Shown: in pieces, positions 26,513-35,110 of the stretch
How the letters are laid out: each line of letters opens with the position of its first letter
Position numbering within the stretch: the first letter of the stretch is position 1
Source: Nakamurella panacisegetis
GTDB lineage: Bacteria; Actinomycetota; Actinomycetes; Mycobacteriales; Nakamurellaceae
DNA: 64,000 nucleotides
NCBI RefSeq assembly: GCF_900104535.1
Contig: NZ_LT629710.1
Coordinates: forward strand, 4,685,501-4,749,500
Direction of reading: 5' to 3'
Made by a program: the position numbers and the translations under genes
The notes under the pieces: generated by a model
What the model was told of the DNA's origin: nothing
Seen by the model: the letters and a program-made list of their open reading frames with translations, nothing else
The model's database searches: none

Positions 26513-27440
26513 CTACTGGCCCGTGCGCAGCTTCGGGAGCAGCGAGGTGATGGTGTTGGCGGCGATGGCGAACCCGATTCCGTTGGCCGAGGTGTCACGG
26601 CTGGAGGTGGCCACCATGGTGTTCATGCCGACCCCGTGACCGGCGGAGTCGACCAACGGGCCACCGGAATTCCCGGAACTGATCGGGGCATCGGTCTGCA
26701 GCAGTCCGGTCAGGGTTTCTGTTGCGCCGGTGGCGGTCTCGGTGCTGGCTTCACGGTTGATGGCGGAGATGATGCCGGCCGTCACCGTCGGTCCACCGGT
26801 GAGCGCGAGGGCGTACCCCACCGCGATGACGCCATCCCCGGGAACGGTCTTGCTGGAGTCTCCGAAGATGACCGTGTGCAGGTTGCTCTGCCCCTTGACG
26901 CGCAGCAGCGCCAGATCGTGGACGTTGTCGGCGCTGACGATGGTCGCCGCCATCGCGGTGGTGGAATTGCTCAGGGTCACCTTGACCGACGTGGCCCCGC
27001 TGACCACGTGGGCGTTGGTCAGGATGTCGCCGGTGGCGGTCACGATCATTCCGGTGCCCTCGTCCGTGACGGTCGAACCGCTCGACGAGCCGAACGGATT
27101 CGTCTCGGTCGACGTCGAGGTCGCCTCGACCGAGACGACGGCGGGCAGGACGCCTACGAGCAGACTCTGGATGTCGGCCGGTTTCCGGTGATCGAACTGG
27201 TGTTGCTCACGAAGCGATCGACCGTGGTCTGTTTGCCCCAGCCGGTGACCCGGGCGACCGCCATGGCCGAGCCGGCGCCGACCACGGCGGCCACGACGAC
27301 GAGCACGATCACCAGGCGGGCCGAGGCCAGCCACCGCCGGCGTTCCCGCGCCGGGGGCCAGGCCGGAGTCGGGGCGGGGCCGGAGTCGGAGTCGGCACCG
27401 GGGACGCCACCACGTCCGGCATGTCGATGCTGTGGGTCAT
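26513..27440 (-). pseudogene. HtrA-like trypsin-fold serine protease, apparently frameshifted twice
   Basis: The protease core is intact in one frame: TNAHVV (His), VHDLALLRV (Asp) and SSGNSGGPLV (Ser), ending without a PDZ domain. Its natural N-terminus is in two other frames. MTHSIDMPDVVASPVPTPTPAP starts at ATG 27440 with a GAGAGGAC site; the frame changes near 27365 to one encoding a membrane anchor (ARLVIVLVVVAAVVGAGSAMAVARVTGWGKQ and VDRFVSNTSSITG), then changes again near 27183-27187 into the protease frame. Each change is consistent with one missing base. GC3 stays high in the relevant frame on both sides, so the damage is recent or an assembly error. If intact it would be a membrane-anchored extracytoplasmic quality-control protease. 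Confidence 0.6.
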
Positions 27441-27576
27441 CGGTCGGTCCTCTCCGGCTGAGCGGCCAGCGCCAGGAAGATGCTCTGACCTTCACCATCT
27501 CCGGTGGGTGCTGACCCAGCCAGGGCCGAAAGACCTGACCGGCCGGGTCGGGCGACCCCCGGCCGGATACGCCGAA

Positions 27577-27606
27577 CCCGCCCGGAACGACGTCGGACCG
27601 GGCGGG
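27577..27606 (-). terminator. GC hairpin downstream of htpG
   Basis: CCCGCCCGG (27577-27585) pairs perfectly with CCGGGCGGG (27598-27606) around a 12-nt loop. It lies about 22 nt after the htpG stop on the minus strand, the expected place for termination. No T tract follows. Confidence 0.45.
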
Positions 27607-27627
27607 CGGGCGGCGCCGCGTCCGGAA

Positions 27628-29556
27628 TCAGGACAGGGTGCTCTCCAGCCGCTTGGACAGCAGCGCGACGAACGCCGCCGGTTCGGCCAGCTCCCCACCC
27701 TCGGCCAGCAGCGCCATGCCGTACAGCAGCCGGGCGGTGTCGGCCAGCGCCGGATCGTCGGCGTGGGCCTCGTGAGCGGCCCGCAGGCCGGTGACCAGCC
27801 CGTGCTTGGGATTCAGCTCGAGGGTCCGCTTCACCTTCGGCGGCTCCTGACCCATGGCGCGGTACATGCGTTCCAGGGCCGGCGTCAGGTCTCCCGGGTC
27901 GTTGACCAGGACGGCCGCGGAGTCGGTGAGCCGGTGCGACAGCCGGACCTCCTTGACGTCGTCCGACAACTCGGTGGCGACCCAGCTCAGCAGCGATTCG
28001 AAGCCCTGCCTGGTGTCGTCGTCGATGTCTTCGCCGCCCAGATCGACCTCGCCACGGGCGATGGAGGTCAGGTTCTTCTCCTGGAACGCGGGCACCGCGT
28101 CGACCCAGACCTCGTCGATCGGGTCCGTCAGCAGCAGCACCTCGTAGCCCTTGGCCCGGAACGCCTCCATGTGCGGCGAGTGCTCGAGCGCCGCGCGGGA
28201 CTCACCGGTCATGTAGTAGATGGCGTCCTGCCCCTCCGGCATCCGCTCGACGTACTGGCCCAGAGTGGTGAGCTCCTCGGCGTCGTGCGTCGAGGCGAAC
28301 GAGCAGACCTCCAGGATCGACTGCTGGTTGTCCTGGTCGGACAGCAACCCCTCCTTGAGCGCCCGCCCCACCTCGGCCCACAGAGTCGAGTACTTCTCCT
28401 TCTCGTCCTCCTGCAACGACTTGATGGTCGAGAGAACCTTGCGCACCAGGCGCCTGCGGATTAGCTGGATCTGCCGATCCTGCTGCAGGATCTCCCGCGA
28501 CACGTTCAGCGACAGATCGCTGGCGTCGACCACACCCTTGACGAAACGCAGGTACTCCGGGATCAGTGCCTCGCACTCGTCCATGATGAAGACCCGTTTG
28601 ACGTACAGCTGCACGCCCCGCTTGCTGTCCCGCATGTACAGGTCCATCGGCGCATGGCTGGGCAGGAACAGCAGCGCCTGGTACTCGAACGTTCCCTCGG
28701 CGGACAGCCGGATCGTCTCCAGCGGCTCCCGCCAGTCGTGGCTGACGTGCCGGTAGAACTCGGCATACTCCTCGGCCGACACCTCGCTCTGCGGCCGGGA
28801 CCACAACGCCTTGCCCGAGTTGACCACCTGCGGCTCGGGCGCGGCCACGTCGTCCTCGCCCTCGGCCGGCGCCGGCCGCTCGGCGGCCATCCGGATCGGC
28901 CAGGTGATGAAGTCGGAGTACCGCTTGACGACGCTGCGAACGGTGGCCGGATCGGTGAAGTCCTGCAGCGAGTCCTCGGTGTCCTCCGCCTTGAGGTGCA
29001 GGGTCACCGCCGTGCCCTGCGGCGCCGCGGGCAGTTCGGACACGGTGTAGGTGCCCTCCCCGGTGGATTCCCACCGGACGCCGTGGTGGGTGCCGGCCTT
29101 CCGGGTCACCATGACGACCCGGTCGGCGACCATGAAGCTGGAGTAGAAGCCGACGCCGAACTGACCGATCAGCTCGGCCGTCCCCTCCTCGGAGCCACCC
29201 GCTTCCCGGGCCTCCCGCAGCTGGGCCAGCATCTGCCCGGTACCGGACTTGGCGATGGTGCCGATCAGGTCGACCACCTCGTCGCGGGTCATGCCGATGC
29301 CGTTGTCACGGATGGTCAGCGTGCGCTGGGCCGGGTCGATCTCCAGATCGATGTGCAGATCCGAGGTGTCCACCTCGAGGTCCTTGTCGCGGTAGGCGGC
29401 CAGCCGCAGCTTGTCCAGAGCGTCGGACGAGTTGGAGATCAACTCACGCAGGAACAGGTCCTTCGTCGAATAGATGGAGTGAACCATCAGCTGAAGGAGC
29501 TGACGGGCCTCGGCCTGGAATTCGATCGTCTCGTTCGAGATCGCCTCGGTGCTCAT
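27628..29556 (-). CDS. htpG: Hsp90-family chaperone HtpG
   Basis: The 642-residue protein matches HtpG throughout. The GHKL ATP site is present: FLRELISNSSDALDKLR, IRDNGIGMTRDEVVDLIGTIAKSG and GQFGVGFYSSFMVADRV. The middle domain has RGVQLYVKRVFIMDECEALIPEYLRFVKGVVDASDLSLNVSREILQQ with the catalytic-loop Arg. The C-terminal dimerisation domain ends at AAFVALLSKRL. Start ATG 29556 (MSTEAISNETIEFQAEARQLL) is the conserved N-terminus; an upstream open frame to 30189 is an antisense shadow of the lipoprotein gene. No CIRCE-like element was seen upstream. Confidence 0.96.
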   Translation of the reverse strand: MSTEAISNETIEFQAEARQLLQLMVHSIYSTKDLFLRELISNSSDALDKLRLAAYRDKDLEVDTSDLHIDLEIDPAQRTLTIRDNGIGMTRDEVVDLIGTIAKSGTGQMLAQLREAREAGGSEEGTAELIGQFGVGFYSSFMVADRVVMVTRKAGTHHGVRWESTGEGTYTVSELPAAPQGTAVTLHLKAEDTEDSLQDFTDPATVRSVVKRYSDFITWPIRMAAERPAPAEGEDDVAAPEPQVVNSGKALWSRPQSEVSAEEYAEFYRHVSHDWREPLETIRLSAEGTFEYQALLFLPSHAPMDLYMRDSKRGVQLYVKRVFIMDECEALIPEYLRFVKGVVDASDLSLNVSREILQQDRQIQLIRRRLVRKVLSTIKSLQEDEKEKYSTLWAEVGRALKEGLLSDQDNQQSILEVCSFASTHDAEELTTLGQYVERMPEGQDAIYYMTGESRAALEHSPHMEAFRAKGYEVLLLTDPIDEVWVDAVPAFQEKNLTSIARGEVDLGGEDIDDDTRQGFESLLSWVATELSDDVKEVRLSHRLTDSAAVLVNDPGDLTPALERMYRAMGQEPPKVKRTLELNPKHGLVTGLRAAHEAHADDPALADTARLLYGMALLAEGGELAEPAAFVALLSKRLESTLS

Positions 29557-29734
29557 CTGGTGTCGCGTCCTCACACACTCGCAGGAAAGCTTGCACCGCG
29601 CAGGATAGTCGTGACCGGCAGCCGGCGAACGCGCATCGCTCCGGAACAGGGCCGACGGGGTGGAATCCGCCGAGCTTCGAGGGTGCCTTCGGCGTATCGT
29701 CAATCGGTCGCCTTCGCAGGACCGTGGATAGGTC

Positions 29735-30853
29735 GTGAGCGCCATGCATGACGAACGTTCCCCGCGGCCGGTCGCCCTGATCGTCACCGTCCTCGCCGTC
29801 ATGGTCGCGGCGGCCTGCCAGACCGGATCACCGACGGCCACGTCATCCACCAGCACACCGTCGGTGGCCACGGTCTCCGGGACGAGCCGGATGACACCGG
29901 CCGCGGCCGGTCCCGCGTCCAGTACCGCGATGCGGATCGCCGCCGGAACAGCGGCGGGATCGGCCGGGACCACGGCCTCGTCGGGGTCGCCCTCCTCGGC
30001 GCCGGCCCGATCAACGTCGGCGGCCCCAACCACGTCGTCCTCGTCCTCGTCAGCGGCCCCATCGGCATCGTCCCCGTCGTCGTTCTCGTCGGCCTCCGCG
30101 TCCTCGTCGGTGTCGACCCGTCCGACCCGGAGCGCCGCCGCCGTCGGCGACGCCATCTGCGCCCTCACGTTTCCGAAGGCCGGCGTCACCGGCCACTGCC
30201 GCGCCAGCGGGGTGCGTGTTTCGGCCTCGAACCCGGACTGGGCATACGCCCACGAGGGGATCTACGACGACCGCGGGCAATTGGCCAGCGACTACGACCA
30301 GGTCATCGTGAACCTTCGCACGCATGCCGTGATCGGACCGACGAACGTCGGATTCTGCGGGGCCGGGCCGGCCGCGAGCGGGCCGATCGGCGGATATTCC
30401 TCCGTGCCGACCCGGGTGCTGAGGGACCTCGGGTTGGCCGCCTGCGCCGGATCGGCCGCAGCGTCCCCCTCCGGTTCGACGACGGCACCGGGGCCAGAGC
30501 CAGGTACCCCCTTCGCCCAATTCGCCGGTCGATGGGGGGCGCACGAGTCGGCCCTGGTCGTCGACAGCAGCGGCCACGGCACCCTGACCTACGCCGACCT
30601 CTCCAAATGCCCGAACTGCGCGCTCGCCGATGCGCCGGCCGGCACACTCACGTTCGTGCTGACCACGTCCGCGGGCGGCGCCGCGTCCGGGCGGGTCACC
30701 GCCTCGTCGGACGTGCAGGTCTGGGCGGTCGGCGCGCCGGTCTCCGTCCGGATCGTGGCCGGTTCGCCGGGTCAGTTGCTGCAGGTCACCATCGCCGGAA
30801 AGTCCCTGCTGCCCTTCTGCAACCAGACGTCCGCCGGCCAGTGCGGAGCGTGA
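29735..30853 (+). CDS. putative lipoprotein with Ser/Thr/Ala-rich stalk
   Basis: The 372-residue protein has a lipoprotein signal: RPVALIVTVLAVMVAAAC with lipobox VAAAC at residue about 28. Residues about 30-130 are a low-complexity Ser/Thr/Ala/Pro stalk. Two folded parts follow: residues about 135-230 with four Cys residues, and residues about 255-372 starting FAQFAGRWGAHESALVVDSSGHGTLTY, a beta-rich domain with a CPNC motif and two C-terminal Cys. The second domain resembles actinobacterial secreted hypotheticals that begin GRWxxHxxxLxI; function unknown. Start is GTG 29735 or ATG 29744. Confidence 0.75.
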   Translation: MSAMHDERSPRPVALIVTVLAVMVAAACQTGSPTATSSTSTPSVATVSGTSRMTPAAAGPASSTAMRIAAGTAAGSAGTTASSGSPSSAPARSTSAAPTTSSSSSSAAPSASSPSSFSSASASSSVSTRPTRSAAAVGDAICALTFPKAGVTGHCRASGVRVSASNPDWAYAHEGIYDDRGQLASDYDQVIVNLRTHAVIGPTNVGFCGAGPAASGPIGGYSSVPTRVLRDLGLAACAGSAAASPSGSTTAPGPEPGTPFAQFAGRWGAHESALVVDSSGHGTLTYADLSKCPNCALADAPAGTLTFVLTTSAGGAASGRVTASSDVQVWAVGAPVSVRIVAGSPGQLLQVTIAGKSLLPFCNQTSAGQCGA

Positions 30854-31379
30854 ATCCTGGCCGGAGTCCTCGCCACTGATCCGTTGGCCCGGGCCGCGAC
30901 AATACGAATCCATGATCCATTTCTCGCCATACCAACCCTTTACACCGCTCGCGAGGCGGCATTGCCCGAGTACGACCTCACGGAATTCATCACCACGCTT
31001 GAACTGGACATCACCCATCGATCTGGCCACGACGGAAGTCGAGAGGCAACCGGAACTCAACCGGGAGCGAATCGCGTCACCGGAGAATTCCGTGCAAGGC
31101 GATGCGAGCCGGAGTGAACTTTACTCTTTCATGACTGAGCGTGCTTGGTTGCACGCGGACCGGAGTGGCGACGGCATTTGCTGTTGCTCGACGTGACCGG
31201 GTGGGCACATCGGGAGATTGCCCCACATGGCTGATTGACTGTTCTTGGGCATTTGCGAGCATCTGATCTACGCAGGTGGCTATTTCGGAGAGCCGAATTC
31301 GATTCGAATTCCACTCCCGCCCGGAGCCTTCTCCGCACCGGGCGAGCCCACCCCGACCTGCCCTGACGAAAGGTGCGTA
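30854..31379. other. 526-bp intergenic region without a convincing gene
   Basis: Short ORFs on both strands here (for example 30884-31117 plus and 31077-31262 minus) lack the GC3 bias of neighbouring genes, recognisable motifs or good ribosome sites, so I do not call them. The stretch 31050-31310 is visibly less GC-rich than its surroundings and includes a perfect palindrome at 31295-31311. It presumably holds the promoter of the ScyD-like gene; an unannotated small RNA or a decayed gene is possible. Confidence 0.5.
31295..31311. promoter_or_regulatory. perfect odd palindrome upstream of the ScyD-like gene
   Basis: GAATTCGATTCGAATTC has perfect 8-nt arms around a central T. It is AT-richer than the rest of the window and lies 69 nt before the start codon at 31380, a reasonable operator position. 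No regulator gene is adjacent. Confidence 0.4.
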
Positions 31380-32534
31380 ATGCGGAAAACCTTCGGCGCC
31401 ATCAGTGTGGCCGCTCTCACGGCCGCCGCGGTCCTGTCGGCGGGACCCCCCGCCTCCGCGGCGCCGCCGTCACCGGCCACTGCGGCCACGGTGATCGCCG
31501 GCGGCCTGGACAATCCCCGCGGGCTGTACGTGTCGCACGGCATTCTGTACTTCGCTCAGGCCGGTAAAGGCGGTACCGGAGCCTGCGTCACCAGCCCCGA
31601 GGGCGGCCAGTCCTGTCTGGGTGACACCGGCAAGATCTCGGCCGTGCGCATCGGCGACGGACGTCACCCGTCTCGGTCCAAGGTCTGGGACCTGGTGTCC
31701 GGACTGCCATCGCTCGGCGCACAGGGGACCGGGAACAGCGCCATCGGCCCGAGCGATGTCACCGTTGGTCCGCACGGAATTGTGTGGGCCACCGTCGGTC
31801 TCGCCGAAAATCCGGCCGTGCGGAGCACGACGCTGGGCAACTCCGCACAGGCCAGGAAGCTGGCCACGGTCGGGACCGTGCAATGCGGCCGGTACATCCC
31901 CCGGGCCGACCTCGGTGCCTTCGAGGCCGCCCACAACCCCGACGGCGTCACCCCTCCGGACACGAATCCCCAAGCCCTCGTGGCCACCCGTGACGGGGTC
32001 CTCGTCACCGATGCCGGCGGCAACGACCTGCTGTCGGTCACCGGCCGTGGCCACGTGAGCAGCAAGGCCGTGTTCCCCGATCTGCCGAGCGTGCCCAACC
32101 CACTGGACCCGTCAGCGCCCGACATCGCGCCGCAGGCGGTACCGGACAGCATCGTGCGCGGTCCGGACGGCGCCTACTACATCGGTCAGCTGACCGGATT
32201 CCCGTTCGTCCCGGGCACGGCGTCGGTGTGGCGGTGGGTTCCCGGTCACCAGCCGACCGTGTACGCGAGCGGGTTCACCAACATCATCGACCTGGCTTTC
32301 GGCCCGCGCGGCGATCTGCTGGTGCTCGAGATCGCCAAGGATGGGCTGACCAGTCCGAACGGACCGGTCGGGGCCTTGATCAAGGTCCCCCACCACGGCG
32401 CTCGCTCCACCGTGCCGACCGGTGCCCTGTTCGCCCCGGGCGGGCTGGCCGCCGTGGGGAACACCGTCTACATCTCCGACAATTCGATCCTGGCCGGTCA
32501 GGGACGGATCCTGCGCGTGCATCTGGCCGGATGA
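31380..32534 (+). CDS. secreted ScyD/ScyE-family beta-propeller-like protein
   Basis: The 384-residue protein starts at ATG 31380 with an AAAGG site. A Sec signal peptide is clear (KTFGAISVAALTAAAVLSAGPPASAAP). The mature part matches the ScyD/ScyE-type family: VIAGGLDNPRGLYVSHGILYFAQAGKGG, an NPQALVATRDGVLVTDAGGNDLLSV block, DSIVRGPDGAYYIGQLTGFPF and FTNIIDLAFGPRGDLLVLEIAKDG. These repeated strand blocks suggest a beta-propeller. ScyD and ScyE are named for cyanobacterial scytonemin clusters, but most actinobacterial homologues have no such link and no known activity. Confidence 0.85.
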   Translation: MRKTFGAISVAALTAAAVLSAGPPASAAPPSPATAATVIAGGLDNPRGLYVSHGILYFAQAGKGGTGACVTSPEGGQSCLGDTGKISAVRIGDGRHPSRSKVWDLVSGLPSLGAQGTGNSAIGPSDVTVGPHGIVWATVGLAENPAVRSTTLGNSAQARKLATVGTVQCGRYIPRADLGAFEAAHNPDGVTPPDTNPQALVATRDGVLVTDAGGNDLLSVTGRGHVSSKAVFPDLPSVPNPLDPSAPDIAPQAVPDSIVRGPDGAYYIGQLTGFPFVPGTASVWRWVPGHQPTVYASGFTNIIDLAFGPRGDLLVLEIAKDGLTSPNGPVGALIKVPHHGARSTVPTGALFAPGGLAAVGNTVYISDNSILAGQGRILRVHLAG

Positions 32535-32539
32535 CGGCG

Positions 32540-32579
32540 GGCCCGGCCCCGGCGCCCGAACGGACGTCCGGGCCGGGCC
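32540..32579. terminator. bidirectional terminator candidate between convergent genes
   Basis: GGCCCGGCCC (32540-32549) pairs with GGGCCGGGCC (32570-32579) across a 20-nt loop. It fills the 70-bp gap between the stops of the convergent ScyD-like and LLM genes, so it may serve both. No T tract is present on either side. Confidence 0.4.
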
Positions 32580-32604
32580 GACCCGATCCGGCGGACCCGG
32601 CTGC

Positions 32605-33624
32605 TCAGCGCCAGCCGAGGGCCGGCGCGACCTCGGTCAGCAGGGACTGCAGAATGTGCGCGCAGTAGTCGACTCCGAGCTGATTGGGAATGGTCAGCAG
32701 CAGCGTGTCGGCCGCGGCGATGGCCTCGTCGCCGGCCAGCTCCTCGATCAGGTGGTCCGGCTCCCCGGCGTAAGTCTTGCCGAACCGGGCCTTCCCCCCG
32801 TCCAGGTAGCCGACCTGGTCGTGGCTGTCCCCTTCCGCCCCGAAGTAGGCCCGGTCCAGATCGTTGACGATCGGGAAGATGCTGCGGCTGACCGAGACCC
32901 GGGGTTCACGCCCGTGGACATCGGTGTCCCAGGCCTGCCGGAACCGTTCGATCTGCTCGGCCTGCAGCTGATGGAACGGCACGCCGGTGTCCTCGCCGAG
33001 CAGCGTCGAACTCATCAGGTTCATCCCCTGCTCGGCCGTCCACTCGGCGGTCTTGCGGGTGCCGGCACCCCACCAGATCCGCTCGCGCAGGCCGGATGAG
33101 TGCGGCTCGATCCGCAGCAACCCGGGTGGGTTGGCGAACATCGGGCGGGGGTTGGGCTCAGCGAACCCGTTGCCCTTCAACACCTCCAGGAAGACCTGGG
33201 CGTGCTCGCGGGCCATGTCGGCGTGGTCGGTGCCCTCCGACGGCGCATACCCGAAGTAGCGAAAACCGTCGATGACCTGTTCCGGCGATCCGCGGCTGAT
33301 CCCCAGCTGCAACCGGCCGCCGGAGATCAGATCGGCCGCGCCCGCGTCCTCGGCCATGTACAGCGGGTTCTCGTACCGCATGTCGATCACCCCGGTGCCG
33401 ATCTCGATGGTGCTCGTTCTGGCCCCCACGGCGGCCAGCAGCGGGAACGGCGACGCCAGCTGGTTCGCGAAGTGGTGCACCCGGAAGTAGGCGCCGTCCG
33501 CCCCGAGTTCCTCGGCAGCGACCGCGAGGTCGATGGACTGCAGCAGGACGTCGGACGCGGAACGGGCCTTCGAGTGCGGCGAGGCCGACCAATGGCCGAA
33601 GGACAGGAAGCCGATCTTCTTCAT
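32605..33624 (-). CDS. LLM-class (luciferase-like, FMN or F420-dependent) oxidoreductase
   Basis: The 339-residue protein has the bacterial-luciferase-like TIM-barrel pattern: KKIGFLSFGHW, AEELGADGAYFRVHHFANQLASPFPLLAAVGARTSTIEIGTGVIDMRYENPLYMAEDAGAADLISGGRLQLGISRGSPE, and a C-terminal ADTLLLTIPNQLGVDYCAHIL. The VHHFA and DLISGGRLQLGISRG segments are typical of the group containing alkanal monooxygenase-like and F420 enzymes; FMN versus F420 use cannot be fixed by eye. ATG 33624 follows GGAG. It is divergent from the class III aminotransferase with an extended dyad between them. Confidence 0.88.
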   Translation of the reverse strand: MKKIGFLSFGHWSASPHSKARSASDVLLQSIDLAVAAEELGADGAYFRVHHFANQLASPFPLLAAVGARTSTIEIGTGVIDMRYENPLYMAEDAGAADLISGGRLQLGISRGSPEQVIDGFRYFGYAPSEGTDHADMAREHAQVFLEVLKGNGFAEPNPRPMFANPPGLLRIEPHSSGLRERIWWGAGTRKTAEWTAEQGMNLMSSTLLGEDTGVPFHQLQAEQIERFRQAWDTDVHGREPRVSVSRSIFPIVNDLDRAYFGAEGDSHDQVGYLDGGKARFGKTYAGEPDHLIEELAGDEAIAAADTLLLTIPNQLGVDYCAHILQSLLTEVAPALGWR

Positions 33625-33630
33625 AGTCGC

Positions 33631-33685
33631 TCCAACGTACCCGGGACCGATCTTGTGCCGGCTCGGGTACGCCTCGTACGTTGGA
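33631..33685. promoter_or_regulatory. nested inverted repeats in the LLM/aminotransferase intergenic region
   Basis: TCCAACGTAC (33631-33640) is perfectly repeated in inverse as GTACGTTGGA (33676-33685). Inside it, CGTACCC (33636-33642) pairs with GGGTACG (33665-33671). The site occupies the centre of the 104-nt divergent promoter region, 7 nt from the LLM start and 44 nt from the aminotransferase start. It may be a pair of operator half-sites; no regulator gene is adjacent. Confidence 0.45.
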
Positions 33686-33728
33686 CTCGCGCTCCGGGCA
33701 GAAGGCCCACCTCGATGATCAGGCAGGG

Positions 33729-35093
33729 ATGTTGGACATGAACGATTCCGAACGCGGTGCCCACATCCGACGACTGGACCGGAAGCACGTCTTCACCTCC
33801 TGGGCCGCCCAGGACGTGGTGGAGCCGATGCCCATCGCCGGCGCCCTCGGCAGTGAGTTCTGGGACTACGACGGCCACACGTACCTCGACTTCTCCTCTC
33901 AGCTGGTCAACGTCAACATCGGCTATCAGCACCCGAAACTGGTGGCCGCCATCCAGGAACAGGCGGCCCGACTGTGCTCGGTCGGCCCCAACTTCGCCAA
34001 CGACGCCCGCAGTGAGGCGGCCGCCCTGATCGCCGCCCAGGCGCCGGGAGACCTCGACCGGGTGTTCTTCACCACCGGCGGCGCGGAGGCGAACGAGCAC
34101 GCTCTGCGGATGGCCCGGGTGCACACCGGGCGTCACAAGGTGTTGTCGACCTACCGCAGCTACCACGGGTCGGTGGGCAATTCGATGGTCGCCACCGGCG
34201 AGCCCAGGCGCTGGGCGGCCGAGACCGGAGTCAGTGGCCACGTGCACTTCTGGGGCCCGTACGCGTACCGGTCGCCGTTCTACAGCGTCGACGCGGCCCA
34301 GGAGTGCGAGCGGGCCCTTGACCACTTGGCGAACGTCCTGATGGTGGAGGGACCGAACCAGGTCGCGGCCATCCTGCTGGAGACGGTGGTCGGGACCAAC
34401 GGGATCCTGGTGCCGCCGGACGGCTACCTGGCCGGCGTGCGAGCGCTCTGCGACCGATACGGGATCGTCCTGATCTCCGACGAGGTGATGGCCGGCTTCG
34501 GCCGGTGCGGCGAATGGTTCGCTGTCGACCGCTGGGGCGTCACCCCCGATCTGATCACCTTCGCCAAGGGCGTGAACAGCGGGTACGTGCCACTGGGGGG
34601 CGTGATCATCTCCGAGAGGATCGCCGCATCGTTCTCCACCAAGCCTTACCCGGGCGGATTGACCTACCAGGGGCATCCGCTGGCCTGCGCCTCGGCCGTG
34701 GCCAGCATCAAGATCTTCCAGGAGGAGAAGATCGTCGAGCACGCCCGCTGGCTCGGCACCGACGTGATCGGACCGGAACTGGCCAAGATCGCCGATCGCC
34801 ATCCGTCGGTCGGCGAGGTCCGCGGCCTCGGGGTGTTCTGGGCGGTCGAGCTGGTGAAGGACCGGGCCACCCGCGAACCGTTGGTGCCGTTCAACGCCAC
34901 CGGCGCCGACGCCAAGCCGATGGCCGACTTCACCGCCGCCTGCAAGGAACGCGGTCTGTGGCCGTTCGTCCATTTCAACGGCACGCACGTGGTCCCGCCG
35001 TGCACCATCACCGAGATCGACCTGCGGCGTGGGCTGTCGATCCTCGACGACGCCCTGACCGTGGCCGATGGCTACTACACGGGCGCCGAGTAG
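33729..35093 (+). CDS. class III PLP-dependent aminotransferase
   Basis: The 454-residue protein is a subgroup II (omega) aminotransferase. It shows FFTTGGAEANEHALRMARVHTGRHKVLSTYRSYHG (phosphate and ring-stacking residues), the LISDEVMAGFGRCGEWFAVD block with the PLP-N1 Asp, and ITFAKGVNSGYVPLGGVIIS with the Schiff-base Lys. The C-terminus has LGVFWAVELVKD and HVVPPCTITEIDLRRGLSILDDAL. Substrates in this group include beta-alanine, GABA, taurine and diamines with pyruvate or oxoglutarate; the precise one is open. Start ATG 33729 or 33738. Confidence 0.9.
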   Translation: MLDMNDSERGAHIRRLDRKHVFTSWAAQDVVEPMPIAGALGSEFWDYDGHTYLDFSSQLVNVNIGYQHPKLVAAIQEQAARLCSVGPNFANDARSEAAALIAAQAPGDLDRVFFTTGGAEANEHALRMARVHTGRHKVLSTYRSYHGSVGNSMVATGEPRRWAAETGVSGHVHFWGPYAYRSPFYSVDAAQECERALDHLANVLMVEGPNQVAAILLETVVGTNGILVPPDGYLAGVRALCDRYGIVLISDEVMAGFGRCGEWFAVDRWGVTPDLITFAKGVNSGYVPLGGVIISERIAASFSTKPYPGGLTYQGHPLACASAVASIKIFQEEKIVEHARWLGTDVIGPELAKIADRHPSVGEVRGLGVFWAVELVKDRATREPLVPFNATGADAKPMADFTAACKERGLWPFVHFNGTHVVPPCTITEIDLRRGLSILDDALTVADGYYTGAE

Positions 35094-35110
35094 GCCGGCG
35101 ACCGGCGCAG

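Noticed and set aside
30884-31262. small ORFs on both strands in the 30.9-31.3 kb gap
   Set aside because: No GC3 bias, ribosome site or recognisable motif.
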